DNA from: Dyadobacter sediminis
GTDB lineage: Bacteria > Bacteroidota > Bacteroidia > Cytophagales > Spirosomataceae
Assembly: GCF_005860765.1 (NCBI RefSeq)
Contig: NZ_VCEI01000028.1
Span: 124,001-188,000 of the forward strand
Length of the DNA stretch: 64,000 bases
Direction: 5' to 3'
The notes beneath the pieces were generated by a model. The model did no database searches. It was not told where the DNA came from and saw only the letters and a list, made by a program, of their open reading frames with translations. Both the position numbers and the translations under genes were made by a program. Numbering within the stretch: position 1 is the stretch's first letter; the number at the start of each line of letters is the position of its first letter. Shown here in pieces: positions 34,635 through 43,548 of the stretch.

Positions 34635-35474
34635 TTACTTTTTGCGTACTTCATCGTTCGGGCTTGTAGCGTAAGCCTTGCTGTAATTTCTTGGTTTCTG
34701 CGGACCAATCGCCCATTCAATTCCGCCAAGAATATGCCTTTTCAGATCTTCTTTTTCGTAATCCTCTTTCTGGTGCCCGAGCGAAGTATAAAATGCGCGG
34801 CCTCCGTCGTATTCATGCCACCAGACGGAAGGAAATACGGTGCCGAAAGTGTCCAGCGCTTTTCCTGCCGGTTTCTGAATCGTTGTATGGTCATTTACAG
34901 CCAGTACATGCAGGTTAACGGCCATTTCCTTCACAAAATAGAATTCGTCCGTTTCGCGCTTCCATTCTGCGGGCAAGTGTGCAAGTGCAGGGTTTTTATC
35001 ATCCAGGATTTTCACCGTAAAGCTTTGTCCGGGTTCGTGCCAGAAGAACGTTCCGCCGAGCATATCTTTAAACCATCGCCATTTTCGCTCCGTACCCGAA
35101 GCCGAATGCAGCCCGACAAAATTCCCGCCGGCCTGCATGTAGCGCATCAGGGCAACGCGCTGCGCATCGGTATCAAAAACATCGTTGTTGGTATTGGAAA
35201 AAACCAGCGCATCGTATTGTTTGAGGTTATCATCCGTAAAAACGGCAGGATCATCCGAGACGTCTACGGCAAATCCATGCTGCTTGCTGAGCGATTGTAT
35301 GGCGGTTACGGAACTTGCGATGTTGTCATGTACATAGCCTTTTCCGTTTTTGGTATAAAACAGGATTTTTACCTTGTTCCATCTGATTTTCTGGGCGTAT
35401 GAATAATTTAAAGCAAAAGCGCAGAATATCAGCAGGAAAGAAACAGCATAAGCCGGACGGTTCACTCTTTTCAT
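34635..35474 (-). CDS. exported ThuA-like domain protein
   Basis: 279 aa with a signal peptide (to about residue 28, SYAQ). ThuA-like, glutamine-amidotransferase-like fold: ILFYTKNGKGYVHDN near the start, YDALVFSNTNNDVF, GGNFVGLHSASGTERKW, and WWHEYDGGRAFYTSLGHQ. The triad Cys of true amidotransferases is replaced (GLHSASG). ThuA proteins are linked to trehalose and disaccharide use together with MocA oxidoreductases. This gene and the MocA gene after it repeat the pairing seen at 21911-26859. Function in the reaction is not established. Confidence 0.87.
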   Translation of the reverse strand: MKRVNRPAYAVSFLLIFCAFALNYSYAQKIRWNKVKILFYTKNGKGYVHDNIASSVTAIQSLSKQHGFAVDVSDDPAVFTDDNLKQYDALVFSNTNNDVFDTDAQRVALMRYMQAGGNFVGLHSASGTERKWRWFKDMLGGTFFWHEPGQSFTVKILDDKNPALAHLPAEWKRETDEFYFVKEMAVNLHVLAVNDHTTIQKPAGKALDTFGTVFPSVWWHEYDGGRAFYTSLGHQKEDYEKEDLKRHILGGIEWAIGPQKPRNYSKAYATSPNDEVRKK

Positions 35475-35490
35475 TTTATATATAGTAGTA

Positions 35491-36276
35491 TTAAAATCCG
35501 ATTGAATTGCCGCCGTCCACCGGCAGCGAAACGCCGGTAATAAATCCGGCTGCCGGCGATGCCAGAAATACAGCCGCCCAGCCTACATCGTCCGGTTTTC
35601 CCCAGGTTCCCATCGGCGTACGATCCATGGCTTTGTCACGTCTTGCCGGATCGCCGTTCATGGCGGTCAGCATCATGGGTGTTTCTATAAAACCCGGAGC
35701 GACGGCATTTATCCTTACGTGATGCGGAGAAAATTCGGTGGCCAGTGCACGCACCATTCCGGCAACGGCCGATTTGGAAGCGGAATAAGCCACTACGCGA
35801 TCAATTCCATACAATGCAGCCATGGAAGTAATCATGATAATGGAACCTTGTCTGCGTTGCGTCATGCGTTTGCCGCATTCCCGCGTAATGGCAAAAACCG
35901 CATGCAGGTTTGTCTGGATAACGCGGTCAAATTCTTCGTCTGTAACCTCAACGGCATGTTTTTTCATATTGATGCCTGCATTGTTGACCAGAATGTCAAT
36001 CGAACCTTCTCTGGTTTCAATGTCTGCGATCAGTTCCGGGATGGTGTCCAGCTTTGTGATGTCATGAACGAAGTAAGCAGCATTGGATCCGAGCGTTTCA
36101 ACCGCTTCTTTCAAAACCGTTTCGCGTCTTCCTGTAATCACAACCTTTGCACCGGCCTGGATCATGCAGCAGGCAATGTAAAATCCGATCCCGCTTCCGC
36201 CGCCTGTAATGAGCGCCAGCTTTCCATGAAGGGAAAAGACATCGTGTAATATTTCCTGTTGAGCAACTGGCATCAT
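35491..36276 (-). CDS. SDR-family oxidoreductase, probable mannonate/fructuronate oxidoreductase
   Basis: 261 aa. Classical SDR: cofactor motif TGGGSGIGF (about residues 24-32), NNAG motif, and catalytic Ser/Tyr/Lys with YSASKSAVAG near 162-171. It lies 21 bp after uxuA in the same operon. In several bacteria an SDR enzyme next to uxuA reduces D-fructuronate to D-mannonate, the step just before mannonate dehydratase. This role is inferred from position; the alternative is a gluconate 5-dehydrogenase-like or other sugar SDR. Confidence 0.85.
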   Translation of the reverse strand: MMPVAQQEILHDVFSLHGKLALITGGGSGIGFYIACCMIQAGAKVVITGRRETVLKEAVETLGSNAAYFVHDITKLDTIPELIADIETREGSIDILVNNAGINMKKHAVEVTDEEFDRVIQTNLHAVFAITRECGKRMTQRRQGSIIMITSMAALYGIDRVVAYSASKSAVAGMVRALATEFSPHHVRINAVAPGFIETPMMLTAMNGDPARRDKAMDRTPMGTWGKPDDVGWAAVFLASPAAGFITGVSLPVDGGNSIGF

Positions 36277-36297
36277 CTGACTGAAAGTATTTTTATA

Positions 36298-37530
36298 TTA
36301 AAGCTGGTTTGCAAAGGATAATGCATGCGTTTCGGGGTAAAAAGTATAGGTGATCCCCATTTCCAGACCGCGCAGCTCAGCCAGTCCTTTCAGTCGGCCG
36401 ATTGCAGAATAGCCCGGATATGTTCTTTTATGCAAATCGTCCAGCATCTGAAAACCATGATCCGGACGCATCGGCAGTTGCTGATCGCTGATGCCGGCTG
36501 TTTTTCGTTTTTGTTCTTCCTCGATCAGTGCTTTTACAACTTCATACATGTCCACGTCTCCGTTCAGATGCGGCGCTTCATGGAAATTTCGGGTGCCTGC
36601 TTCTCTTTTTGTCGTTCGCAGATGCACAAAATGTATTCTGTCGCCAAACTGTCTGATGATTTTTACAAGATCATTGTCTTCCCGTACACCCAGCGAACCC
36701 GTGCAAAAAGTAATGCCGCTGGCTCTCAGCAGGCATGCATTCATCAATTGCAGAAGATCGTTTTCTGTACTTACAACCCTTGGAAGCCCAAGCAGCGGTG
36801 CCGGCGGATCGTCGGGATGGATGCAGAGGTTTATGCCGCATTCCTGCGCAACCGGTGCAATCTGATTTATAAAATAATAGAGGTTTTCACGAAGCCGGGC
36901 GTCATCAATATGCGCATATGCATTGAGCAAGCCTTGAAATCCGTTCAGGTCAAAAGCTTCTTCAGAACCCGGAAGTCCGAGCAGAACCGTATTGGTAAGC
37001 AGCGTAATTTCATTGGCTGTCATGCCATTGAATTTATCTAGCGCGGCTTGCCTGATTTCCGGTTCATAATCATTTGCAGCATCCGGTCTTTTAAGTATGT
37101 AAAGGTCAAACAATGCAAAATCTTCCCAGACAAACCGCAGCGTTTTATGTCCTTCCGGCAATGAATAATCCAGTGCAGTGCGCGACCAGTCGAGCACGGG
37201 CATGAAGTTGTAACAGACCGTTTTCAAACCACATGCAGCCAGGTTCCTGAGCGATTGCCTGTAATTTTCTATGTAAAATTCCCTGTCCGGAAGTCCCTTT
37301 TTGATGTGTTCATGAACCGGAAGACTTTCCACTACAAGCCATTTCAGATCAGTATAATATCCGTTATCCGCTTCAACAAGGTTTTTTCTTTCCATGATGG
37401 CGTCAGTTGTCCATATTGCTCCCACCGGAACCTGATGCAAAGCGCTCACTACTCCCGAGCATCCGGCCTGCCGTATGTCCATCAAAGAAACCGGATCATT
37501 CGGTCCGAACCAGCGCATGGTATGAATCAT
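36298..37530 (-). CDS. uxuA: mannonate dehydratase
   Basis: 410 aa from the ATG at 37530; MIHTMRWFGPNDPVSL lines up with the usual UxuA N-terminus. The frame is open further upstream but without family sequence. TIM-barrel of the UxuA family with metal-ligand regions NLCIHPDDPP, FCTGSLG, FVHLRTTKRE and MRPDHGFQML. It removes water from D-mannonate to give 2-keto-3-deoxy-D-gluconate, using Fe or Mn, in hexuronate degradation. First gene of the operon with the SDR, ThuA and MocA genes. The isomerase, kinase and aldolase of the pathway are not in the window. Confidence 0.93.
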   Translation of the reverse strand: MIHTMRWFGPNDPVSLMDIRQAGCSGVVSALHQVPVGAIWTTDAIMERKNLVEADNGYYTDLKWLVVESLPVHEHIKKGLPDREFYIENYRQSLRNLAACGLKTVCYNFMPVLDWSRTALDYSLPEGHKTLRFVWEDFALFDLYILKRPDAANDYEPEIRQAALDKFNGMTANEITLLTNTVLLGLPGSEEAFDLNGFQGLLNAYAHIDDARLRENLYYFINQIAPVAQECGINLCIHPDDPPAPLLGLPRVVSTENDLLQLMNACLLRASGITFCTGSLGVREDNDLVKIIRQFGDRIHFVHLRTTKREAGTRNFHEAPHLNGDVDMYEVVKALIEEEQKRKTAGISDQQLPMRPDHGFQMLDDLHKRTYPGYSAIGRLKGLAELRGLEMGITYTFYPETHALSFANQL

Positions 37531-37731
37531 AAAATTTGTCAGATTAATGCATAAATACCAGACGCAATCCAGCTGATTTTTCCCTGACAACCGGCAGAAT
37601 TATTGTCTTTTACCAAGCTACGGAATTGGATTCGTCTTACCGTATGAAAACCGATTTCTGTCATTTGCAAAGTATTCGGGTATTATGGAAAGTATGCCTG
37701 ATGACTAGTCTGAAAATTTGCAAGAATTGAT

Positions 37732-37739
37732 TATTTTTG
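37732..37739 (+). promoter_or_regulatory. possible -7 element of the Uma2-family gene
   Basis: TATTTTTG matches TAnnTTTG and ends 17 bp before the ATG at 37757. The nearest TTG (37718) is only 11 bp away, too close for the usual -33 spacing. Confidence 0.35.
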
Positions 37740-37756
37740 AATAAAAGCAGATCATT

Positions 37757-38335
37757 ATGGAAGCTGTTGCCGAAAAACTTTATACTCTGGAAGAATACTT
37801 TACCTTCTGCGAATCGCATGAAGGTCGCTTTGAATATGTAAACGGAGATATTATAGAAATGTCGGGAGAGTCAGTTACTGCTAACCAGATTGCTGGAAAC
37901 ATACACTTCTACATTCGCGGGCTTCTTGAAGACCAAGCTTATTTATTTGTTCAGAATGCCGTAAAGCTTCAGGTTAAGGAAGAGAAAATTTACCGTATTC
38001 CGGATTTCCTTATTTTTAAGGAAAGCGGCAATCAGATAAAGTATGCTACGGAGCCTGTTTTGATTACCGAAGTCATTTCAGTGAGTTCCGAGAAAACAGA
38101 CCGCACTACCAAACTGAATGAATACTTATCTATTCCGTCTTTGCAGTATTATCTGATTGCAGAACAGGAAAGCTGTTTGATTGAAGTTTACATTCGAGAA
38201 GGCGAGCGCTGGTATGTGGAGCTTTACAGCAAAATGAATGATATTATTCCGCTGCCTTATTTTGGTATTGACATTCCGGTGAGTGCCATTTATAAAAAAG
38301 TAGTATTTCTGGCTGGAAATAATGAAAAGGCTTGA
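37757..38335 (+). CDS. Uma2-family putative PD-(D/E)XK endonuclease
   Basis: 192 aa, the usual length. Family motifs: SHEGRFEYVNGDIIEMSG near residues 19-36, RIPDFLIF (acidic metal ligand) near 80, and VLITEVISVSSEKTDRTTKL (Glu and Lys of the active site) near 95-115. The fold is that of restriction-type nucleases. The biological role of Uma2 proteins, which occur in many copies in cyanobacteria and some Bacteroidota, is unknown. It stands alone, convergent with the DUF3748 gene (7 bp apart). Confidence 0.88.
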   Translation: MEAVAEKLYTLEEYFTFCESHEGRFEYVNGDIIEMSGESVTANQIAGNIHFYIRGLLEDQAYLFVQNAVKLQVKEEKIYRIPDFLIFKESGNQIKYATEPVLITEVISVSSEKTDRTTKLNEYLSIPSLQYYLIAEQESCLIEVYIREGERWYVELYSKMNDIIPLPYFGIDIPVSAIYKKVVFLAGNNEKA

Positions 38336-38342
38336 TGCGGTT

Positions 38343-39716
38343 TTACTCCATCTTCATCAAAAATATCTGCTGCATGGCATTACTGTTTTTCCCGGATTTT
38401 ACCGGGCGGTTATATGCAATGATTTTTCCATCCGGTGACCATACGGTATTGGTCGGGGCCGGAGCAGTAGAACGGGTCAATGCAAGAATTCTTTCTGTAA
38501 AAGGCTCTTTGCCCACTTTGCACAGGATAATGCTTCCATTCCAGACATAACTTACGTGCTTTCCATCCGGATGCCATCTCAAACTGCCGGTTATGTCAGA
38601 ATTGTGTTCAGTTAATTGTTCCGGTTCACCTCCGTTCGGAGATATCCGGAAAACCTGCTCAACGCCGGATTTATCTCTGGCAATAAAGGCAATTGAATTT
38701 CCATCCGGCGAAGAACGCACAATGCCTCTGCATCCGGGATAATTTGTATTGGCGGTAAAGGTCAGTCTTCTTTGTACTGCACCTTTGGGCGGCATCGGAA
38801 AGTCGTCCGCAGTTCCTTCAAGTGGCCCGTACATGCCAGCTTGTGTAATGTCATCGGGAATATCAACAATAAAAACTTCATTGACATCACTGCCGTGTTT
38901 GTCTTTTACGGTTCCGATAAATGCCCTTGCCATTTGTCTGCTTCCATTTCCGCGTACATAACTGTTTGTTCCCACCCAGCTGTCACCGGCTGCATGGCTG
39001 ATCCCGTCCGATCCAGGCGCAGGTTCGGGCACGACGCGAACGACTAATACGCTAAACCATTCACCGGAAATATTTTCTTCGTTTTGATCTGCAATAACCG
39101 GGCTTATCCTTTTGGAAACACCAATGGTCCGAAGGTTTCTTTTCTTTCCGGTTGCATCTTCCAGGGCTTTCATGATGGCGTCATTGTATGTAAATCCAAT
39201 CCATTGTCCGTCACCGCTCCATTCATGACGGTGCGTTCCGCCGCGCAATGCTCCGGGCGTAAAAGGAAAAGTTACATCGCGTGCATCCATATAAACAGGT
39301 ATGCCGGCTCGGGATTCATAAACAATAACGCCGGTTCGTCTCCATTGCTGATACGGGTTTTCCTTTGTGCTGCCGGCAAGTCCGTGAATAAAAACGACCG
39401 CATTTTCTTTCGGGCTGTAACTGGCAGCGCCGGCACCCGGGCCCCAGCTATGGTTATCTTTTATTTCAAAAAGAACCTGTTTTTCTCCATTGTCAATATT
39501 TACTTTTTCAATTTTTGAAGATTCGGCAATGCCGCCGGAGTCTGTTCTGGTGTCATAAACCAGCCATTTGCCATCCGGCGAAAAGTTGTCGTTATTGTCC
39601 AGGTCGTGATGATAACCGGGATCGTTCGTGAGCTGTATTTCTTCAGAATGTTGTTCCGGCTGGCAGGAAAGCATACAATGCGGCATTAGTAAAGCAGCAA
39701 GTTTAATACAAAGCAT
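38343..39716 (-). CDS. DUF3748 (YidR-like) beta-propeller lipoprotein
   Basis: 457 aa from the ATG at 39716; the open frame begins with a TTG directly after the stop of the gene upstream. Lipobox near residues 11-18 (MPHCMLSC), so it is probably a lipoprotein. TolB/PD40-like repeats are visible: DNFSPDGKWLVYDTR, SGDGQWIGFTYND, SSPDGNSIAFIARD, WHPDGKHVSYVW and WSPDGKIIAYNRP. E. coli YidR is the named relative; its function is unknown. Last gene of a three-gene unit with the propeller/barrel protein and the sialidase-like protein. Confidence 0.8.
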   Translation of the reverse strand: MLCIKLAALLMPHCMLSCQPEQHSEEIQLTNDPGYHHDLDNNDNFSPDGKWLVYDTRTDSGGIAESSKIEKVNIDNGEKQVLFEIKDNHSWGPGAGAASYSPKENAVVFIHGLAGSTKENPYQQWRRTGVIVYESRAGIPVYMDARDVTFPFTPGALRGGTHRHEWSGDGQWIGFTYNDAIMKALEDATGKKRNLRTIGVSKRISPVIADQNEENISGEWFSVLVVRVVPEPAPGSDGISHAAGDSWVGTNSYVRGNGSRQMARAFIGTVKDKHGSDVNEVFIVDIPDDITQAGMYGPLEGTADDFPMPPKGAVQRRLTFTANTNYPGCRGIVRSSPDGNSIAFIARDKSGVEQVFRISPNGGEPEQLTEHNSDITGSLRWHPDGKHVSYVWNGSIILCKVGKEPFTERILALTRSTAPAPTNTVWSPDGKIIAYNRPVKSGKNSNAMQQIFLMKME

Positions 39717-39728
39717 CCGCACTGACAA

Positions 39729-41960
39729 TTATTTCTGCGGTGAAGTAATTATGCCCAGAAACCGGCCCATCCAGTAAGGCAAGAGCCAGATGTCACCTGC
39801 GCTGTATTCCAAAGAACCATCACCGTCGTCTGTATCGAGGCTAAACATATTTGCATTATGACGTTGAACCGGACGTTCGTTGGGCGAAAGAACTTCTTTG
39901 ATCGTTTGTTTACGGAAATTGGCCGGCATTATTTCTATGTCCTTGCGATGGCTGTTTTTTATATTCCAGTCGATCAGATCGAGTGGATGTTCCTGTAAAT
40001 ACCAGATGGCTTCGTTCAGGTCAAAATCTTTTGTTCCCGTTAGTGCTGTGAAAATGTTCCAGGCGCCTTCCTTTTCAGGTCTTTCTATTTGCCAGTGATC
40101 AATTATGGATTCTTTGAACTTTGTCTGGAGTGTATCGTTGAAAGCATACCGGTAAAGGCCCCAGTAACCGATAAAGTACATTTCGTCGTCGGAATGGTTC
40201 CAGCCGTCGGATATCAGCCTGGCATGTTCGCTTGCATTTTCAGGTGCCTGACCAATTATTTTCATCGGCCGCATCATATTCTGGAGATAACCGTTTTTAG
40301 TCATCAGTTCAAATGCTTTTGCCTTGTATTTTTCTTTTCTGGTAAAATGATAGGCAGTCTGAAGCATGGAAATAATATTAGAGGAATTCAATTTGCGATC
40401 TCCGACGTTAACCGGAAATGAATTTACATAATCGGGGTTCCATTTGCCCCATAATGTCGGCTTGCCGTCATAATCAATGAGATAAAGGTCATTTTTTATA
40501 ATGGTCGACATGAGTGTATCGATCAGCAGGATTGCACGGTTTTTTATTGCGGGCTCATCAATGAGTTCGGCCATAGCGCCAAATGCAAAAATATGTCCGA
40601 TTACTTCATCGCTGCTTGTTGTCGATTTCCAGTCCCATTCGGAATTTCTGGAGTGTTTCCAGCGTTCGGCATCACTTAATTCGTTCATATGCCCCGAACG
40701 TTCAAATGATCTTGCAGGAAATCCGGGGATGGATGTTATCGTGTACAGCCGTTCCATGGCGTCAAGCGATTCACGGCAGTTTTGCAAAGCTTCGGGATCT
40801 TTGGTAACGGCATACCTGAAAACTTCCCCGCTCAGATACATGGAAGTCCACAAGCCGTCATTATCGGAATCTTCCATGTATCCAGTTGATAAATTGCCAT
40901 GATCAATGTTGACAAGCGTTGCGCTGAAACCGTTTCTGATGTGCCTTAACCTCACTTGTTCTTCAAATATCAAAGCCTTTTCTTCAAGGGTCATGTTTTT
41001 AAAAATAATTTGTCCCAATCCTTTTGTTGTCAGGACCAGCACGGAATTCTCGGGTCCGGCTGCAATGTCCGTAACTGTATTTCCGGGCAGCCAGCGTTCT
41101 CCGTAATAGTAATCGTATTTACCGTCGGCCCTCAATAAAAATGCCCCTTGATCCGTTCCGAACCATACTCTTCCATGAATTTCCTTTAAAGCTGTTATGC
41201 TGGTTGCAGGAAGTTTTTTAGCTATTTCCCCGGTTTGTTTCCTGGTTTCCGTATCATATACGATGTATCCTTCGGAAGTGCCTACAAAAACCTTTTTATC
41301 CTGATCGGTCAGATCAAAGCATGTAAAATCGCTGCCGTCCAGAACCTTTGTCAGCTGGTTATTCCCGGGTGTAAACGTATAAAGGGATTTGCTTCCCAGA
41401 ATCCAGAACTGACCTGCACTTTTCTGAAATTCAATTCCTGCAATGTCATCTCCGTCCAGACTTCCGCTCCACAGGATTCCGGAGTCCTGAATGAGCTGAA
41501 GTGTTTTTCCATCCGAAATCAGAAATGAGAATGCTGCTCCTCCGGCAAAATAGCGGGCTTTTGGAAGACTGTGCCTGGAAAATAATTTACCTGCCCATGC
41601 ATTGCTGAAAATAACTGAATCGGTAAGGTATACGAACTGGTTTTCATAATTTTCCAGTGCCGCTATCCTTTTGTCTTTTATAAACCGGTAAGACTGGTCG
41701 GGTACGATTGTGCCGGGGCACTGGAACTTTCCATTATCGGGTTGCAGCAGTCCGTCTCTGGAAAGCATGCGGATTGCTCCGTTACGATCAGCGCATACTT
41801 CCAGTAAATCCTGTTTTGAAGTATCGGTGTAAAATTTTATGCTGTAATCCTGCAAAAAAGGACGGTCCTGGTAAATATTCTGTGCTGTTGTTCTGCCGCC
41901 AAAAATTGAAGCGGTGATAATTATTAAAGACAGAAGCAGGGATTGTGAGTTCTTGTACAT
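39729..41960 (-). CDS. exported protein with beta-propeller and (alpha/alpha)-barrel-like regions, function unknown
   Basis: 743 aa with a signal peptide (to about residue 27, TTAQ). Residues about 30-335 look like a beta-propeller of the 'regulator propeller' kind (GTSEGYIVYDTETRK, VWFGTDQGAFLLRADGKYDY). Residues about 345-740 look like a helical (alpha/alpha) barrel as in glycosidases and polysaccharide lyases (DSDNDGLWTSMYLSGEVFRY, SEWDWKSTTSSDEVIGHIFA, DYDGKPTLWGKWNPD). I do not recognise the family as a whole. The next gene starts directly at its stop codon, and a BNR sialidase-like gene lies 71 bp upstream. A glycan-active enzyme is a reasonable guess. Confidence 0.75.
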   Translation of the reverse strand: MYKNSQSLLLSLIIITASIFGGRTTAQNIYQDRPFLQDYSIKFYTDTSKQDLLEVCADRNGAIRMLSRDGLLQPDNGKFQCPGTIVPDQSYRFIKDKRIAALENYENQFVYLTDSVIFSNAWAGKLFSRHSLPKARYFAGGAAFSFLISDGKTLQLIQDSGILWSGSLDGDDIAGIEFQKSAGQFWILGSKSLYTFTPGNNQLTKVLDGSDFTCFDLTDQDKKVFVGTSEGYIVYDTETRKQTGEIAKKLPATSITALKEIHGRVWFGTDQGAFLLRADGKYDYYYGERWLPGNTVTDIAAGPENSVLVLTTKGLGQIIFKNMTLEEKALIFEEQVRLRHIRNGFSATLVNIDHGNLSTGYMEDSDNDGLWTSMYLSGEVFRYAVTKDPEALQNCRESLDAMERLYTITSIPGFPARSFERSGHMNELSDAERWKHSRNSEWDWKSTTSSDEVIGHIFAFGAMAELIDEPAIKNRAILLIDTLMSTIIKNDLYLIDYDGKPTLWGKWNPDYVNSFPVNVGDRKLNSSNIISMLQTAYHFTRKEKYKAKAFELMTKNGYLQNMMRPMKIIGQAPENASEHARLISDGWNHSDDEMYFIGYWGLYRYAFNDTLQTKFKESIIDHWQIERPEKEGAWNIFTALTGTKDFDLNEAIWYLQEHPLDLIDWNIKNSHRKDIEIMPANFRKQTIKEVLSPNERPVQRHNANMFSLDTDDGDGSLEYSAGDIWLLPYWMGRFLGIITSPQK

Positions 41961-42031
41961 TAAAGTATGATTTAGGAATCTGATTCAGGCGGGATACGGG
42001 TCGCTTTTTACTTACTATCGTTCAATGTGAT

Positions 42032-43198
42032 TTACATCGGGTCCAGCACAACGTATCTGATTGATTTTTTCTTTTTTTCCGGATGCCAGGAGTAAGTCAT
42101 GTGTAAAAGTCCGTCGGCTGTTTGTATCAGTGACGGATAAGAATAACTTCCTTTTTTGGCAGGATCGTTTTCCATATGCATTTTCCATTTCCATGATTTT
42201 CCTTCATCATCTGAAATAAGCAGGCTCAGCTGATAACGTCCGCCTACCATATCATTTCCCAGAAAAGCCCATTTCCCGTCTTTTAAAACCAGCAGTTCCA
42301 CGCTTGCAGTATTGGGGATTCCGGTTTTTTGTGACGCTGTCCAGCTTTGCCCTTTGTCTGCCGATTCACTGACGTGTACCCGCTCCGGGCTGTCTCCGCT
42401 GTCGCGCATGTAAGCCACCAGATTTCCGGTCTTGTTTTGTATAATTGCGGGCTGAATCGGCCCGCGGCCAACTAGGGGCAATCCGGGTTTCCATGTACTG
42501 CCATGATCTTCGGAAATGGCCATTAAGGAAAAGTTGTAGCCGTCGGAATAAAGCGGCAGTACAATTCTTCCGTTTTCCATCAAGAGCGGTTTGATGCGTG
42601 TCATCCAGCCAATGCTCCGTTTTCGGGCATCTTTGCTTGCTTCTGTAATCATCTGGTCATATCCGGGTGCATACCCAGCCCAGCCCAGGGTGCTCTCGGG
42701 CAGTTCTTTAAACTTCTTTTCTACTTCTTCTGCAAAACGATCGTCCGGCTTAAGAAGGATATTGTCCTGCCAGCTCCATTGCGGTGCTCCGCTGTTGTTA
42801 TAATCAGTCGATGTACGGAATCGCAGAATGGATTGTTCCCAGACATTGGCCTGTACGGCAATCCAGACCAGAAACAACTTTCCATTCGCATTCAGAAAAA
42901 GCACGGGATTGCAGTCGGGAATGCCGGGTGTGTCTGCCATTACAAATGGCTCACTCCAGTTTTTGTATCCTTTTTTCAGTCTTGATCCCATAATCATGAC
43001 ATCGTCTGCCGTACGTTCGCCACTTCCCTGAAACCATGCCACCAGAAAATCACCATTTGGCAAGCTGACAAGACTGCTCCCGTGTACGTGTTTTTCCTGC
43101 GGAGGAAAAACAAGCATCTGACTTTTAATGACTTTGTCCTGCGCAAATGTGCTGGTTACAAACAGAACCAGAATCGCTGTAAATATGATTTCCTTCAT
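42032..43198 (-). CDS. BNR-repeat sialidase-like exported protein
   Basis: 388 aa with a signal peptide (to about residue 19, TFAQ). Beta-propeller with Asp-box repeats: SEDHGSTWKPG, SADKGQSWTAS and SDDEGKSWKWK. The Arg triad of true sialidases cannot be confirmed by eye, so the substrate is open; rhamnosidase- or other BNR-type exo-enzymes are alternatives. First gene of the three-gene unit that ends with the DUF3748 lipoprotein. Confidence 0.8.
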   Translation of the reverse strand: MKEIIFTAILVLFVTSTFAQDKVIKSQMLVFPPQEKHVHGSSLVSLPNGDFLVAWFQGSGERTADDVMIMGSRLKKGYKNWSEPFVMADTPGIPDCNPVLFLNANGKLFLVWIAVQANVWEQSILRFRTSTDYNNSGAPQWSWQDNILLKPDDRFAEEVEKKFKELPESTLGWAGYAPGYDQMITEASKDARKRSIGWMTRIKPLLMENGRIVLPLYSDGYNFSLMAISEDHGSTWKPGLPLVGRGPIQPAIIQNKTGNLVAYMRDSGDSPERVHVSESADKGQSWTASQKTGIPNTASVELLVLKDGKWAFLGNDMVGGRYQLSLLISDDEGKSWKWKMHMENDPAKKGSYSYPSLIQTADGLLHMTYSWHPEKKKKSIRYVVLDPM

Positions 43199-43548
43199 GT
43201 AACCGGCACGGTCAAAGTGCTTTTTAAATCAGCCACGAATCCACGAAGCAGGCACTAATGTTTTTATTCGTGCCCATTTGTGTATTTGTGGCTTTATGAA
43301 TTATTCGATGATCATTTTCGTATAACTTTTTATCCAAAGGCAGCGGTCATTTAGCCTTTCAATCCAGTCGAGCTGGGATTTTTTTATGTGAAATCAGTAC
43401 TGATGTTGCAATCCATATACTGAATTTTAAATCGACAGCAATGCTCCTGATTTTGCCGGAGCAGCTTTTTTTGCAGTCGGCAGGAGATAATTAGCAGAGA
43501 TACGCCCCACAGGAAAGATGCGCAGAGCATACTGGGAAAAGAGCGCGG
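43199..43548. other. intergenic region with a large imperfect inverted repeat
   Basis: It sits between the kinase-phosphatase gene and the sialidase-like gene (same strand). It holds the inverted repeat at 43231-43293 and a small stem GCTCC/GGAGC followed by T7 at 43443-43472, which would terminate on the plus strand, where no gene precedes it. No coding sequence seen. Confidence 0.5.
43231..43293. repeat. imperfect inverted repeat of the AGCCAC...GTGGCT type
   Basis: Left arm AGCCACGAATCCACGAAG and right arm ending ATTTGTGTATTTGTGGCT pair over about 28 bp with several mismatches. Elements of this form are common in gaps between Bacteroidota genes. It could act as terminator or mRNA stabiliser between the two operons. 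Confidence 0.7.

Noticed and set aside
37757..38335. Uma2-family gene as an active restriction system
   Set aside because: No methyltransferase or specificity gene is adjacent, and the family's role is unknown.
43443..43472. Plus-strand intrinsic terminator (GCTCC/GGAGC stem plus T7)
   Set aside because: The nearest plus-strand gene upstream ends more than 5 kb away, so there is nothing for it to terminate; it is probably fortuitous.
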